Shown here: piece by piece, positions 43,716-54,136 of the stretch
How positions within the stretch are numbered: position 1 is the first letter of the stretch
Layout of the letters: the number at the start of each line of letters is the position of its first letter
Source of the DNA: Massospora cicadina
Lineage: Eukaryota; Entomophthoromycota; Entomophthoromycetes; Entomophthorales; Entomophthoraceae
Length of the DNA stretch: 64,000 nucleotides
Assembly (NCBI GenBank): GCA_022478985.1
Contig: JAKSZP010000001.1
Location: 930,001 to 994,000, forward strand
Reading direction: 5' to 3'
Notes under the pieces: model-generated
The model's input: only the letters and a program-made list of their open reading frames with translations
The model's database searches: none
Told to the model about the DNA's origin: nothing
Translations under genes and position numbers: made by a program

Positions 43716-44871
43716 TGTTAAGTTTTCAGAAGATGGTGCAAGCTAAAAATTTAACAATGAAATCGAGGATATAAACTCAATTTTCAAATGAAACTCTTGC
43801 TTGTAATTGGGAAGTAGATTCTCCAATAATCCTTGATAATAGCCAAGTAACTCTGGTACGCTCACCATTCTTAAGTCTACTGGCACCAACAAATATGAGA
43901 CCTTCTGTCTTCATACACATTCAGGAAATTATTCCTCTATAATTGGGACTACTTTTCCAGCAGGTAACTATGTACTTCTCTTTGGGAAAAATAAACACAC
44001 ACAACTATATAATATAGATGTAATGGCAACAGATACAAATATATGACAGATGACGGATGGATAATAATTAATAAACTAAGTGACAGTAGTTATTAATGAT
44101 CAATAAAATAGTAAATGATGATTAATTGATTGATTGATGATTTATTAATCGGCCAGGCGCCAGTATTATATACCTCTCAGGCATCTCCTGGCCAAACTCA
44201 TCTTTTAGATGAGTTCATTCATATTATGCCAATCCTCTGCTGGTCATGGCAATAATTATGAGAAATCCCCAGGTCAATTCAGCCCATGAATTGACTAAAA
44301 ATAACAATCGTTTTAGCCCGATTGGAGGCAATTTTACTCTCATATATGGAATGACTTTGGGTTTTTAACTCAACATCAAAATCTTCCCTATTAGAGCTAC
44401 ATCATAACTCAACATCTAACAATAATGGGAAATAAAACATATATGACCATAAAAGATGATGCACCCCAATTTGGGATGTCAGCAGGCCTCTCAATAGCAC
44501 TAAGTACGCCCATAATTAGGATGTCTATGTTTAAGTGCTTAATTATTGATTTCATTAATTGAACCCAACTTCCACCTTAGTGCATTAAAATTAATGCACT
44601 AATTTAGGAGGTGCAATTTAGTTAATGCCGTGAGACCACTTTGCACCCAAGTGGACCCATAATCAGCCATAATATGATTATATCATAGCTATTATTAGCT
44701 ACAATAATTGGGCATCTCAGACACAATCAGAGCGGTTATGAGGTGAATCTGATTTATCAGATTATGCAGATGAATTGGGAAGGATCAAAGGATCCATCAA
44801 TGAGAGTAATCTATCAGCATTGATGGTTTTCTCAAAGGGTTTATTTTCAAGTCAACCATCAAAATCTAACA
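43716..44871 (-). repeat. Element G 5' LTR
   Basis: This 1156-bp direct copy of 33144-34298 begins TGTTAAG and ends AATCTAACA in plus orientation. Together with the primer site on its left it fixes the direction of G as minus. Confidence 0.95.
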
Positions 44872-45240
44872 GTCAGCTCTCTGCCACAAACAGCGCTCCC
44901 AACATAGCCCAAAAAACTGCTGTTGCCCCACTCCAACCCTTGCAGGATATAGGTCGCAGCAACTGGGTTATCAGCCACTGGAATGTATTCATCCCTCCCA
45001 TGAGTCAATATACCCTTTCTGGCCCAGGTACGCTTCCCCAGTTCGTCTGTGACCTTGGAACCTTACTGGCAATAATTGGCCTGGTTCTTCCACCCCAAAC
45101 TATAGATGCGCACCTTTTATAAACACTTGCTTCCAGTGTGGACAAAAAGGGCATTATGCAGCCAATTGCCCTAGTCAACCACATGTATATACAATGCCAA
45201 CTAAGATAATCAAGCAGAGAAAATCTCGAGTGGAATAGAG
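44872..45240 (+). pseudogene. J/K Gag tail and zinc knuckle
   Basis: Reading resumes after G with SQLSATNSAPNIAQKTAVAP, a Pro/Gln-rich linker. After a frameshift near 45120 follows a CCHC knuckle CFQCGQKGHYAANC. This is the nucleic-acid-binding end of Gag. Its position fits the Gag core left of G at 32690-33143. Confidence 0.8.
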
Positions 45241-45529
45241 ATGGGATGCTCTATCTCCGCTAAGTCCAATTCACTTGTCCCAACAATCCCCAAACATCTT
45301 TTTGGGTAGAAATTAACCCTCAATCAGATGATTTGTTATACCAGCAGCTTTTGTTGGATACCCCTGATTCTGCTTCCATGAGTAAAGGCTCACCCCATCT
45401 GGCCAAGCTTCGCCAAGATGTGCAGAAGCCATATGTGTGGCAGATCTTGGAACAGATTGGCATTAGCAACTTGGATCCTTCACCAAACGTCACTCCATTA
45501 GTAGGGGTACCGTAGCCATTCCAGTAGGG

Positions 45530-46093
45530 AAAATTGCTAGTGAGTATCCTCAAGTTGGCAAGGGCATTTCTTCCTTTTTGAGTAGCACAAAGCCCTTGAA
45601 TGTACAAGTAATAAGCACAGATGATTCTTCTTACTTGGAATGTACTTATTGCAACATATTTGTTCAAAGTACAAAAATCCGCACTATCATAGACATGGGA
45701 GCACCTGTGAACATAGTCTCCACACAGTTGGTGGCTAAACTTATGTTGAAACCGGATGTGAACCATTAGGTAGTGTATGGGACCTTGGGAACGCACAGCA
45801 CTGTGTTGGAAGGAGCATATAGTGCATTGCCTATATGATTTAGGTCAGTCCAGGTGTCTGCCCCAGCGGTGGTTTTGCCAAATAACCACTATAATATGTT
45901 AATTGGCGCGGCTTTCATGAGGAAAGTTGGCGTTGTGATAGATATGGCGGAAGAAACCCTTACTATGTTTGGCCAACAGATTCCAGTATATATTTCCTCT
46001 GGTGGAATCCCAACGGATCCAGTCCACTCTGGTCAGATCAATCTAGCATACAGTGATGGAGTGATCCCTGTTCGCTACCAGCAACTGAGTTGA
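45530..46093 (+). pseudogene. J/K aspartic protease
   Basis: The active site reads IRTIIDMGAPVNIVSTQLVA: Ser or Thr of D-S/T-G is replaced by Met, which should abolish activity. Downstream VLPNNHYNMLIGAAFMRKVG and LTMFGQQIPVY match the protease of G. A TAG after KPDVNH and a TGA near 45838 interrupt it. The N-terminal linker lies in a separate frame at 45333-45515. Confidence 0.85.
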
Positions 46094-46099
46094 CAGACC

Positions 46100-46430
46100 A
46101 AGATCCTCCCCAACCATATATATTAGTATAAAGGAATTCCGCTTCAAGCAACGCGCCCTTTAAGCTTACCATCTGGACACCAGGGCATAATAGACTGGGC
46201 TCAAAATTGAAGTCCCTAAGGGGCTTTATGGAGAAATCCTGGCGCCTTAGCATCACTCGTGGCTTGAACCACACATGGCTCCAGGGTTATTGTTTCCTGG
46301 GAATGGGGAGGTGAAGGTGCTGCTCGTAAACCTACAGAAGGAGACAATAATGATCAGGCGGCACCAAGTGGTGGCTTACCTACACTTCGTCCCTATTGGG
46401 GAAGTTCATTGTATTCATGACTTTGGCTCA
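46100..46430 (+). pseudogene. J/K dUTPase-like domain
   Basis: The first half is in a shifted frame. The second, from 46275, reads MAPGLLFPGNGEVKVLLVNL and MIRRHQVVAYLHFVPIGEV. This lines up with the G domain (VAPGVIIPGHQEISVLCANM, FIKRHQVVSYLHLIPITEI) and with dUTPase motifs 3 to 5. The motif-3 Asp is Phe here, so it is unlikely to be catalytic. Confidence 0.55.
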
Positions 46431-47900
46431 TGGGAAGATCTTGGACTGCCAGCCCCCTCCTTGTTTAATGTACTAACTGTAGTTCCGCGGGAAGCGCTCA
46501 CAGGATTATTGGCGGAACAACAAGATAAGGCTATGGCGTTATTTGAAAAGTATCAGGATATTTTTGCAAATGATGATCATGACCTGGGGTGCGCTCAAGG
46601 GGTGGTACATCAGATAGATATGGGGGATCATCCTCCTATTTGTTCACGACCTATTAGACATTCAAAAGCAGTGGAAAAGGTTGTCTCCAATGAAGTGGAT
46701 AAACTGATTGAGAAAGGAATGTTAGAACTGTCAAACAGTCCATGGGCGTCACCTGTGCTCATCATAAAGAAGAAGGATAGCACAAACTGAGTGGTTATTG
46801 ACTATTGTAAACTCAATAATGTAACAAAGAAGGATTCTTACCCTCTTCCGCGGATTGATGATGTGTTAGACTGATTGGGTGGGGCGAACTATTTTTCCGC
46901 CATGGATCTGATCTCAGGGTATTGGCATATCAAATTGCCACTAATAGAATGGTAGAAATGTGCAATCATCACCTTGAGAGGATTGTTCCAGCTGAAGCGC
47001 ATGCTGCAATGGTTGTGTAATGCTCCAGTTATGTTCCAGCATGCCATGGATACAATTTTAGGTGATTTAAAGCTTTCCTGCATCTTGGTTTACCTTGACA
47101 AAATCAATGTGTTTTCACGGACATTTACAGAGCACCTAGATCACTTATAGCAATTGTTTCAGCACCTCGCTGCTGCTAATATCAAAATTAAGCCTCAAAA
47201 GTGCCATTTCTTTAAGGGTCAATTAGAATACCTTGGGTTTGTCATGGTTTCACATGGGCTTAAACCACAGCTGGCTAAAGTGGAAGCAATAAGCAAGATG
47301 ACTCGCCCAGTGAATAAGTGAGACATTCAAGTGTTTCTGGGAATAGTTGGGCATTACTGACGGTTCATTCCCAATTTCAGCTGCATTGGGGCCCCGCTTT
47401 TCGAGCTATTAAAAAAAGATCTTCTTTCAAATTGGACAGAATGATGCCATAATGCTTTCAATGTATTGTGTACCGCGTTAGCAAGCACACCCATTTTGCA
47501 ATACCCCAACTTTGATAAGCTGTTCATAATACAAATGGATGCCTCACTCTCTGCTATAGGGGCAGTATTATCTCAGAAGTATGATGATGGCGTGGAGCAT
47601 CCTGTTGCCTTCTGTAGTCAAAGTTTGAATTGTCATGAACAGAACTACACCATTAAAGATTGAGAATGTTTAGTGGTAATTTACGCTTATAAACAGTTTT
47701 GAGTATATCTGCATGATGTGAGATTTCAAGTAGTGATGGATTACGCTTCCTTGTGCTGGCTACATAATCTTTGTAAACCAGAGGGACGGCTCACACATTG
47801 GGCGTTAAAGCTGCAAGCATATGATTTTGAGATTTTGCATCGACCAGTAGTGAAACACAAAAATGTGGATTGTCTCTCTAGGCTGCCGACAGTTGAAATC
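46431..47900 (+). pseudogene. J/K reverse transcriptase and RNase H
   Basis: The entry segment LFEKYQDIFANDDHDLGCAQ leads to SPWASPVLIIKKKDSTN, then YFSAMDLISGYWHIKLPLIE-like sequence. The catalytic box reads LVYLDKINVFS, with Lys in place of the second Asp. RNase H shows FIIQMDASLSAIGAVLSQKY and, at 47718-48077, VVMDYASLCWLHNLCKPEGR. Six or more stops, including TGA at 46788 and TAG near 46950, confirm that it is dead. Confidence 0.9.
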
Positions 47901-48079
47901 ACAGCAGATCTAGCTGACATAATGTATGAGAAGATGGTGGTAAATAAATATCAGGACGAGCCGTCGCATGTGATCAAGGTACTAGATGGACTTAGGGCAG
48001 ATACCTTTCTACGTGAAGGAGAACTATATAAGTGGATAGGCGACCAGACGTTGAGTTTCCCTAAGCCTTTGGCCTGACC

Positions 48080-48543
48080 TTCAATAATTATGGATGCTCA
48101 TCGGGCTGTAGGCCACGGAGGGTTGCAGAAAACACTGAAGATGTTACAATCCCAATACTACTGGAAGAGCATGCATTACGATGTAATGGAAACAATTAGT
48201 TGTTGTCATCAGTGTTAAGTAGAAAAACTTTTCTGCAAGAAAACCACCTACCAACTAGTGAAACCCTAGTTCACTTGGCACATCATTTCCATTGATGTAG
48301 TGGGACCTCTGCCAAATAGTGCTAATTGATCTAAGTATATAATTGTCACTATTGATCACTTGACCTGATGGGTGGAAGCCAGGGCTATTAGCGACTTGGG
48401 TGCAGTCACCACTGCCAAGTTCATTATGGAGTGCATTATACAGCGGCATGGCTGCCCGCAGTTCATTCTGATGGACAACGGAACCAAATTCACTTTGCAT
48501 ATTCTGCTGAAGTTAAATGAGTTGATGGCGATTTGTGGGGTTT
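48080..48543 (+). pseudogene. J/K integrase, N-terminal part
   Basis: The zinc-binding domain reads AHRAVGHGGLQKTLKM and ETISCCHQC. The core shows IISIDVVGPLPNSAN and [18 protein letters not shown]. At 48543 the codons for ELMAICGV are cut by the LTR of B. The protein continues at 59836 with L/TTPYHLESNGMVEQVNGTL, so the duplicated GGTTT joins the halves. Stops at 48225, 48330 and 48367 show it was also degraded. Confidence 0.9.
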
Positions 48544-49367
48544 TGTAACGCACTGGCTCCTTCCAATGAGCCACGAATGAGTTGGGCAACAGGATCCATG
48601 TTACAGACCATAGGGCTGACAGGGCTCCTGATACTACTCTCCTTGTGCGCGCGCTACAAGATTGGACAAGCACCCCCTGGAAGACAGTTGCAGATATACT
48701 TAACCCCAGCAACATGCCTTGACTCCAAGACAAGGTATAAAGGGAGGCAATAGCTCTCCCAAGCTCACTCTCAAAGTCCAATTCTTGTTGATTCAACCCA
48801 AACATGGCTGCAGTTAGGCAATATTTTAAATAAACTCAAACTATAAATATATGAATTTTAAAGTTCTTTTATTTAATATTGGCCAGGTTGATAGAAAACA
48901 GAACTGAGAAGCCTCCAGCTCCAAGTTCCTTCCCTATATACACATGCTACAAGCTAATATAAAATATAACACAAGCTTATGGTGCTAATCTGACTGATAC
49001 TTGGTGTAAACCTTACAGCAGGATTGCGGAATCCTCACTCAATGGTTCTGTACCAGTTCCAATCCTCAACAGTTCCGCGCCAGTTCCATTTCAGATCCCG
49101 AACAAACCGCAAAACTTCCAAGCATCCATTTGATTCCATTCTCGATTCAAATTCAAATTGAATCTCGAAACTACCTCTGTTACTCAATTCCCATTTTTCC
49201 TCAACTTGGACGTCCATCTTGCTCCTTGGCCTCCTTCAAGCTCTTGCTCCTTAGGAGTCCTTGCCAGGACCAACGCCCCCTCCTCCTCCATACATCCAGA
49301 CACAGCCTGTCCTGTCTTACCAAAGATCAGGGCAATGTGATGCTGAGGATAGACCTCAACCGTCACA
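48544..49367 (-). repeat. Element B 3' LTR
   Basis: In plus orientation it runs TGTAACGCACTGG to AACCGTCACA (TG...CA). It contains, on the minus strand, a TATA box GTATATAGGGAAGG near 48948 and AATAAA near 48873, so U3, R and U5 can be placed. The intact target of LINE-2 (AATATATGAATTTTAAAG) is at about 48846-48863. Confidence 0.96.
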
Positions 49368-50160
49368 TCACCCCCCTAGACAGGAAGAACTCTTGGATTT
49401 TCTCAGGACATCGGGTACATTACTAGCTGACTGCCATGTGGACTCCTCAATAGGATGACCCACCCAGCGTACCAAGAATGAACGACGTCCTCTCACCACT
49501 TTGGTGTCAAAAATCTCCTCAACTTCATACTCTTCGGCTCCTCCCCCAGCTGGGAATAAAGGAGAAGGACTTCCAGGTGGCTTGCCAAAGAATGGCTTGA
49601 GCTGTGATACATGCAACACCGGATGAGCTCTTGACCCTTCTGGAAGCTTCAGCTTGAATGCCACCTCATTCACCGCCCTCACTACCTGATATGGGCCCAA
49701 TGCCACTGGCCCCAATTTCCGGCTCCTTACAGGCAAGGCGTAGTTCTGAGCATTCATCAAGACCCAATCACCTCTCTTGAAAGCTCTACCTTCAGATCTA
49801 TGCCGGTCTGCCTTCCTCTTCTGAGCAGCGACTGCCACCACCAAATTCTTCTTCAGGAGCTCCAGGGTGTCCTGGGTATCTCGTGACAGTTCATCTGCTG
49901 CTGGATTTCGCCCTTGCTCCCTAGGCCCCATACCCTCTGGGTGTTGGCCGTGATTTGCGAAAAACGGGGTCATACCCGTGGATGAATGCTTATGATTGTT
50001 ATAAGCAAATTGAGCCAGCTTCACCCAACCTACCAAGTCACACTGCCGCCCTGAGACATAGCACCTCAAATACTACTCCAATATCTGATTTACTCTCTCA
50101 GTTTGGCCGTCTGACTGAGGATGGTATGCTGACGAATGGCAAGCCTTGATCTTTAGATTT
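49368..50160 (-). pseudogene. Element B integrase C-terminus and chromodomain
   Basis: The 233-codon frame has HKHSSTGMTPFFANHGQHPE, then a basic linker with AFKRGDWVLMNAQNYALPVR and the GPY module VALGPYQVVRAVNEVAFKLK. A chromodomain follows: EEYEVEEIFDTKVVRGRRSF, LVRWVGHP, ESTWQSASNVPDVL. The aromatic cage positions Tyr, Trp and Trp are present. Just upstream SAYHPQSDGQTERVNQILE carries the catalytic Glu, then a TAG replaces a Gln codon. The chromodomain would bind histone marks and steer integration. It ends at the polypurine tract. Confidence 0.95.
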
Positions 50161-50830
50161 CCAACATGTGGAGCCAAAATTTAGATGTAAATTGCGGACC
50201 CCGATCCGACACAATCTCTTCAGGCACCCCATATCTGGAGAAAATCTCATTTACAAAAATCTGTCTTGCCACTTTTGCAGAAATGGTTGACTGACAAGGG
50301 AAAAACTCTGCATATTTAGTCAGGCGATCCACCACCACCAACAAGGCATCCATCCCCTGTGACTTGGGCAGTCCTGTGATGAAATCCACACTCACTGAGG
50401 ACCATGGTCTAGAAGGAATTTGAAGCGGCTCTAATTTCCCCCTGGTGCCACCCATTGGGCCTTCGCCCTGGCGCAAACCACACAATGTGAAACATACTTC
50501 CGCACTGCCTCACCCACACCTCTCCACGAATAGTGATGGCGAACAAGATCTAACGTCTTCTCTTGACCGGGATGACCTGCCAGAGGATGGTCGTGATTAG
50601 CTGCCATTACCTCTTGTTGCAGACTCTTCACCAGGACCCAAATCCTTCCCTCATGGCATATGATACCACCCCAAACCAATAATCCCACATGCCCCCTGCT
50701 TGCCTCACCTTCTCCTGTCTCTTCTCTTATCCGTTGTCCCAGCTCACATCTTTGCTGTGCAGTCCGGATTCTTCCTGCCATTCCTTCTCTCCAGCCCTGG
50801 ATCGTTGCAAACAAGATCTGTGGCAACATC
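50153..50830 (-). pseudogene. Element B integrase zinc finger and core
   Basis: The zinc domain reads NHDHPLAGHPGQEKTLDLVR and KYVSHCVVCARAKAQ (H-H-C-C kept). The core follows in an overlapping frame: VSVDFITGLPKSQGMDALLV, VDRLTKYAEFFP, and GVPEEIVSDRGPQFTSKFW with the second Asp. A one-base shift at about 50450 and another at about 50155 separate the parts. The enzyme inserts element cDNA into the genome. Confidence 0.93.
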
Positions 50831-51306
50831 ATGGCTGTATTGAACTTCCTCAACTCCTCATCAGAAAACACCAGTCCAGAATCACGGCTCAATAAATCTG
50901 GCAAGATATTTTGTTTTCCCGGCTTGTATTCAATCCGCAGGTCATATTGAACCAACTCTAAGTGCCATTGGGCCTGCCTCTGGTTCATCAGGCGTGGAGA
51001 CTTATAGTATTCTAAGGCTCAATGGTCCGTTCGGATGACAACTGGGTGCCTGGCATACAATAGGTGATGTTGCCACTCCCCTAAGGCTGCAACTATTGCC
51101 AAAAGTTCCTTATCATAAAATGGATAGTTGGTTTCAGCTGGTGCCATCTTCGAACTGAAATAACAGACAGGATGTTCAACCCCATCTTTACCCTCCTGCA
51201 ACAACACGGCTCCATGTGCAAAATTTGACGCGTCAGTCTCTACCACGAATGGTTTGTTTGGGTCAGGGTGTGCCAGAACTGGGGCTGTCAGCAAACTCGT
51301 CTTCAC
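50831..51306 (-). pseudogene. Element B RNase H
   Basis: It reads KPFVVETDASNFAHGAVLLQ, YDKELLAIVAALGEWQHHLL and VIRTDH. A stop interrupts it near 51018. After the stop come QAQWHLELVQYDLRIEYKPG and NILPDLLSRD. The Asp, Glu and Asp of the RNase H active site are visible. It removes RNA from the RNA:DNA hybrid. Confidence 0.92.
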
Positions 51307-52480
51307 CTACTGAAATGCCCTCTCCTCAGCCTATCCCAAACGAACGGCACGTTTCCCGTCAGTCTTGTCAACGGCACAGCCCATTGGGCCAGATCCCTAG
51401 AAAACCTCCGCATGAAATTCATTACCCCTAAGAAGCTTCGCACTTCAGTCCTATTCCCAGGAGCCTTCCATTCCCGCACCGCCCGCAACTTATCAGGACA
51501 GATCGCTATCCCTTCTTGGAGGACCATGTTCCCTAGGAAGGACACCGATTCTTTATTGAACTCGCACTTGGATGGCTTCAACTTCAAGCCCGCGTTCCTA
51601 ACCACCTCCAACACACTTTTCACATCCCTCACATGGTCCTGTACCGATTTGGAAAACACCAGGTTGTCATCCATATAGGCAACACAACACTTACCCACTA
51701 AGTCCCCCAATACATGATCAATCATGCGCTGGAAAACTGCAGGGGCATTGCGTAGGCCAAATGGCATAACCCTGTACTCAAAGTTTCCCAGATGACATTT
51801 GAATGCCGTATACCGCTGGTGCTCAGGGCGAACAGGAATCTGATTAAAAGCGTCCACCAAATCCATTTGGTGAACACCCCACACCCGGAGATCATGGGCA
51901 GAATGTTCTCCATGAGTGGCATTGGATAGGGATCAGGTTCCGTTACCTCATTCAGGCGTCAGAAATCAACACAAGGACGTAACTCCCCCTGACTTGGGAA
52001 CCAACAGGACTGGAGAAACCACCGGCGACTTGGAAGGCGCAATCAAGCTCATATCCAGCATCTTATAGACATAACCCTCCAATGCCTCTTGGGCCCGGGG
52101 ATTCAATGGATAGACTGGACAACCCTTTGGTAACTCAGAGCCTTCCTTGAACCGGAATCCAAATGCAAAATCCCCTGTGGGTGAAAAGGGCGCATCACCT
52201 TTAGGCTCAAACACCTCCGCGAAATCCTGATACTCCCTTGGCAATCCTTCCGCTGACACACTTGAGGTGATTCCACCCATGTGCTTCACCATCGAACCTT
52301 GGGACTGAAACGTCCATTCACACGTCCCCTGACCTCTAGGTGACAGCAGAACCCTCTCTCTCTTCATATCAAACTGTGGACGGACATGGTGCCACCATCT
52401 CATTCCCAGCACCACAGAATGTGGCAGGTGAGCTACGGCGTGAAACTCCTCCCTGAATACCTCGGGCCTTGCCTCAACAG
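51307..52480 (-). pseudogene. Element B reverse transcriptase
   Basis: The N-terminal part (52580-51966 frame) contains EYQDFAEVFEPKGDAPFSPT and SPVVSPVLLVPKSGG. After a frameshift near 51960 come MDLVDAFNQIPVRPEHQRYT, EYRVMPFGLRNAPAVFQRMI and CVAYMDDNLVFSKSVQDHVR, a Y-M-D-D box. The thumb shows KPSKCEFNKESVSFLGNMVL and FLGVMNFMRRFSRDLAQWAV. Few lesions separate it from an intact enzyme. Confidence 0.95.
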
Positions 52481-53311
52481 GACCTTGGCCTGTACTCGCC
52501 AAACCGCCGTTCTTTTGGAGGTGTCTGCCAACTTCACCCATCCATCCTTCTGTAATGACAATCCAGGGCTTCTTGCCCACTTCTCCTCAACATAATTTTC
52601 CCCAGCTCCAGTATCAATCAAAGCCAGAACTTCACCGCAATCCCTTCCTTCATCCCCCACAAGCACACTGATGGGCAAAATCAGATAAGGATAAAATGAA
52701 GTAAGCGGTTTATTTTGAGGTACTGGAATCACCGGTTTCTTGTAAAAATTATAAGGAGCCTTCTTATTCTGAGCCTCAGGATCCTGAGTAGTAATCTCGA
52801 TGGGAATCCTTGTCTCCCGCACCTCCACCATACCCTCAGGATTCCCTTGACTCTTCTTCCCTTCCTCCACATAGCTAAACCCCTTAGTACCATATATGGG
52901 CTCGGAACCTGCCCTTCTTCCACCACTCTGTCCTCGGAATCCCACTGGGGTTCGCACAACTTCCTGACGGGCCCATACCAAACTCAACTGTCGTTCTACC
53001 TGCAAGGCCAAACCCACCTCTACCTCCAACGTCGCTGCAGGTTTCACCGCCGCCATTGCCAATAATAGATCAGCTTGCAAGTTTTGGCGAAACATGCGTG
53101 GAAGCTTAGACTCAGGTGCCTTTGCTGCTCTTGCCAATGCGCGGAACATCTGGCCATACTCATCCACTGACTTCTTCCCTTGACCACACTGCAATAAAGC
53201 CGCCCAGGCCGAATCCTGCGTCTCATCTGGACATGCTGCACGATCAATCCAATCCAGACATTCCTCCACTGATACAGGTAACCCTGACTGCTCTTCCAAA
53301 AGTTCTCGCAC
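52433..53311 (-). pseudogene. Element B Gag core and aspartic protease
   Basis: The 292-codon frame carries a Gag core (QCGQGKKSVDEYGQMFRALA, KLPRMFRQNLQADLLLAMAA). No CCHC knuckle is seen. The protease follows with EVLALIDTGAGENYVEEKWA (D-T-G). The frame ahead of the first Met is open only back to a TAG at about 53314 and is out of phase with the membrane ORF that ends at 53326. The two were probably one polyprotein before an indel and a nonsense change. Confidence 0.9.
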
Positions 53312-53325
53312 CTAGTTGGACTGCT

Positions 53326-53946
53326 TTACTGAAGTGCCAACAGAACCTGACTTAACTGCAAGGCAAACGAATCCTCCCCACCCGCTGCCTTTGTCAAACG
53401 TCCCTGAAACTGAACCCAGCTAAACGTCTGGTGGATCAGTTCCAAGTCTTCCAATTTCGTAACCGTGAGAATTCTTCCTTTGTCCTTCCCAGGCCCTACC
53501 ACTTTCCCACCATTCTGGGACACACACTCCAAAACCTGGTATAATTCATGAAGCAAAAAGGCGGTGGAGAATATCACCATCAAGAGTGTTGCAGTATGGT
53601 TATACCACATTGGAAACAAAACTTCTTCTGGCACCTCTTTTGCTTGCCACCACAACGACAGGAAAGTAAATGAGTTCTGTTTAATGTAACGCACTGGCTC
53701 CTTCCAATAAGCCACGAATGAGTTGGGCAACAGGATCCATGTTACAGACCATAGAGCTGACAGGGCTCCTGATACTACTCTCCTTGTGCGCGCGCTACAA
53801 GATTGGACAAGCACCCCATGGAAGACAGTTGCAAATATACTTAACCCCAGCAACATGCCTTGACTCCAAGACAAGGTATAAAGGGAGGCAATAGCTCTCC
53901 CAAGCTCACTCTCAAAGTCCAATTCTTGTTGATTCAAGCCAAACAT
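53326..53946 (-). CDS. Element B membrane-segment ORF starting inside the 5' LTR
   Basis: The ATG at 53946 lies in the U5 part of the 5' LTR, downstream of its TATA box and AATAAA. The first 87 codons are LTR sequence and are repeated in the 3' LTR (48805-48545). The frame then crosses the LTR end and primer site without a stop and runs to 53326. Hydrophobic helices: GMLLGLSIFATVFHGVLV, VVSGALSALWSVTWILLPNS and TATLLMVIFSTAFLLHEL. The C-terminal 70 residues are polar and helical (KLEDLELIHQTFSWVQFQ). L and F have related segments. A membrane-anchored Gag leader is the likeliest reading; its function is unknown. Confidence 0.75.
   Translation of the reverse strand: MFGLNQQELDFESELGRAIASLYTLSWSQGMLLGLSIFATVFHGVLVQSCSARTRRVVSGALSALWSVTWILLPNSFVAYWKEPVRYIKQNSFTFLSLWWQAKEVPEEVLFPMWYNHTATLLMVIFSTAFLLHELYQVLECVSQNGGKVVGPGKDKGRILTVTKLEDLELIHQTFSWVQFQGRLTKAAGGEDSFALQLSQVLLALQ
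53675..53684 (-). promoter_or_regulatory. Element B putative self-priming primer-binding site
   Basis: Directly after the LTR (minus strand CGTTACA) comes TTAAACAGAACTCA instead of a TGG-type tRNA site. Its AAACAGAACT is exactly complementary to AGTTCTGTTT in the LTR at 59368-59359 (minus strand), 35 bases from the start of TATATA, close to the expected 5' end of the transcript. This is the arrangement of Tf1-type self-primed elements. Confidence 0.6.
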
Positions 53947-54136
53947 GGCTGCAGTTAGGCAATATTTTAGTTAAACTCAAACTATAAATATATGAATTTT
54001 AAATTTAAATTTATTGCGGGGAAGGCTGACCATGGGACGGACACTTCCGAATATGACTCAGACGAGACAAAACTCAGTACCAGGTGAGGCACCCCAGAGA
54101 AGCGATGCTATCTCTTGTTGCCAGCGGGAACGCCAC

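Larger units (their letters stand above)
33144..44871 (-). mobile_element. Element G: large Ty3/gypsy element with extra ORFs, nested in J/K
   Basis: Long direct LTRs of 1155-1156 bp enclose, on the minus strand, a coiled-coil ORF, gag with zinc knuckle, protease, dUTPase-like domain, RT, RNase H and integrase. About 3.3 kb of extra sequence then follows before a polypurine tract (AAGTGGGGGAAA) and the 3' LTR. The extra part holds a LINE-ORF1-like gene and an antisense ORF. The total is 11.7 kb. Its pol frames are among the better-kept in the window. The 5-bp flanks (ACCAT and GTCAG) are not identical. Confidence 0.9.

Noticed and set aside
43600..44900. CRISPR array or tandem satellite
   Set aside because: The repeated sequence is the two LTRs of G more than 10 kb apart. 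No short regularly spaced repeats were seen anywhere in the window.
48356..48805. 149-codon independent gene in the 3' LTR of B
   Set aside because: It is the LTR copy of the leader ORF start. Beyond 48545 it runs by chance into antisense J/K integrase.
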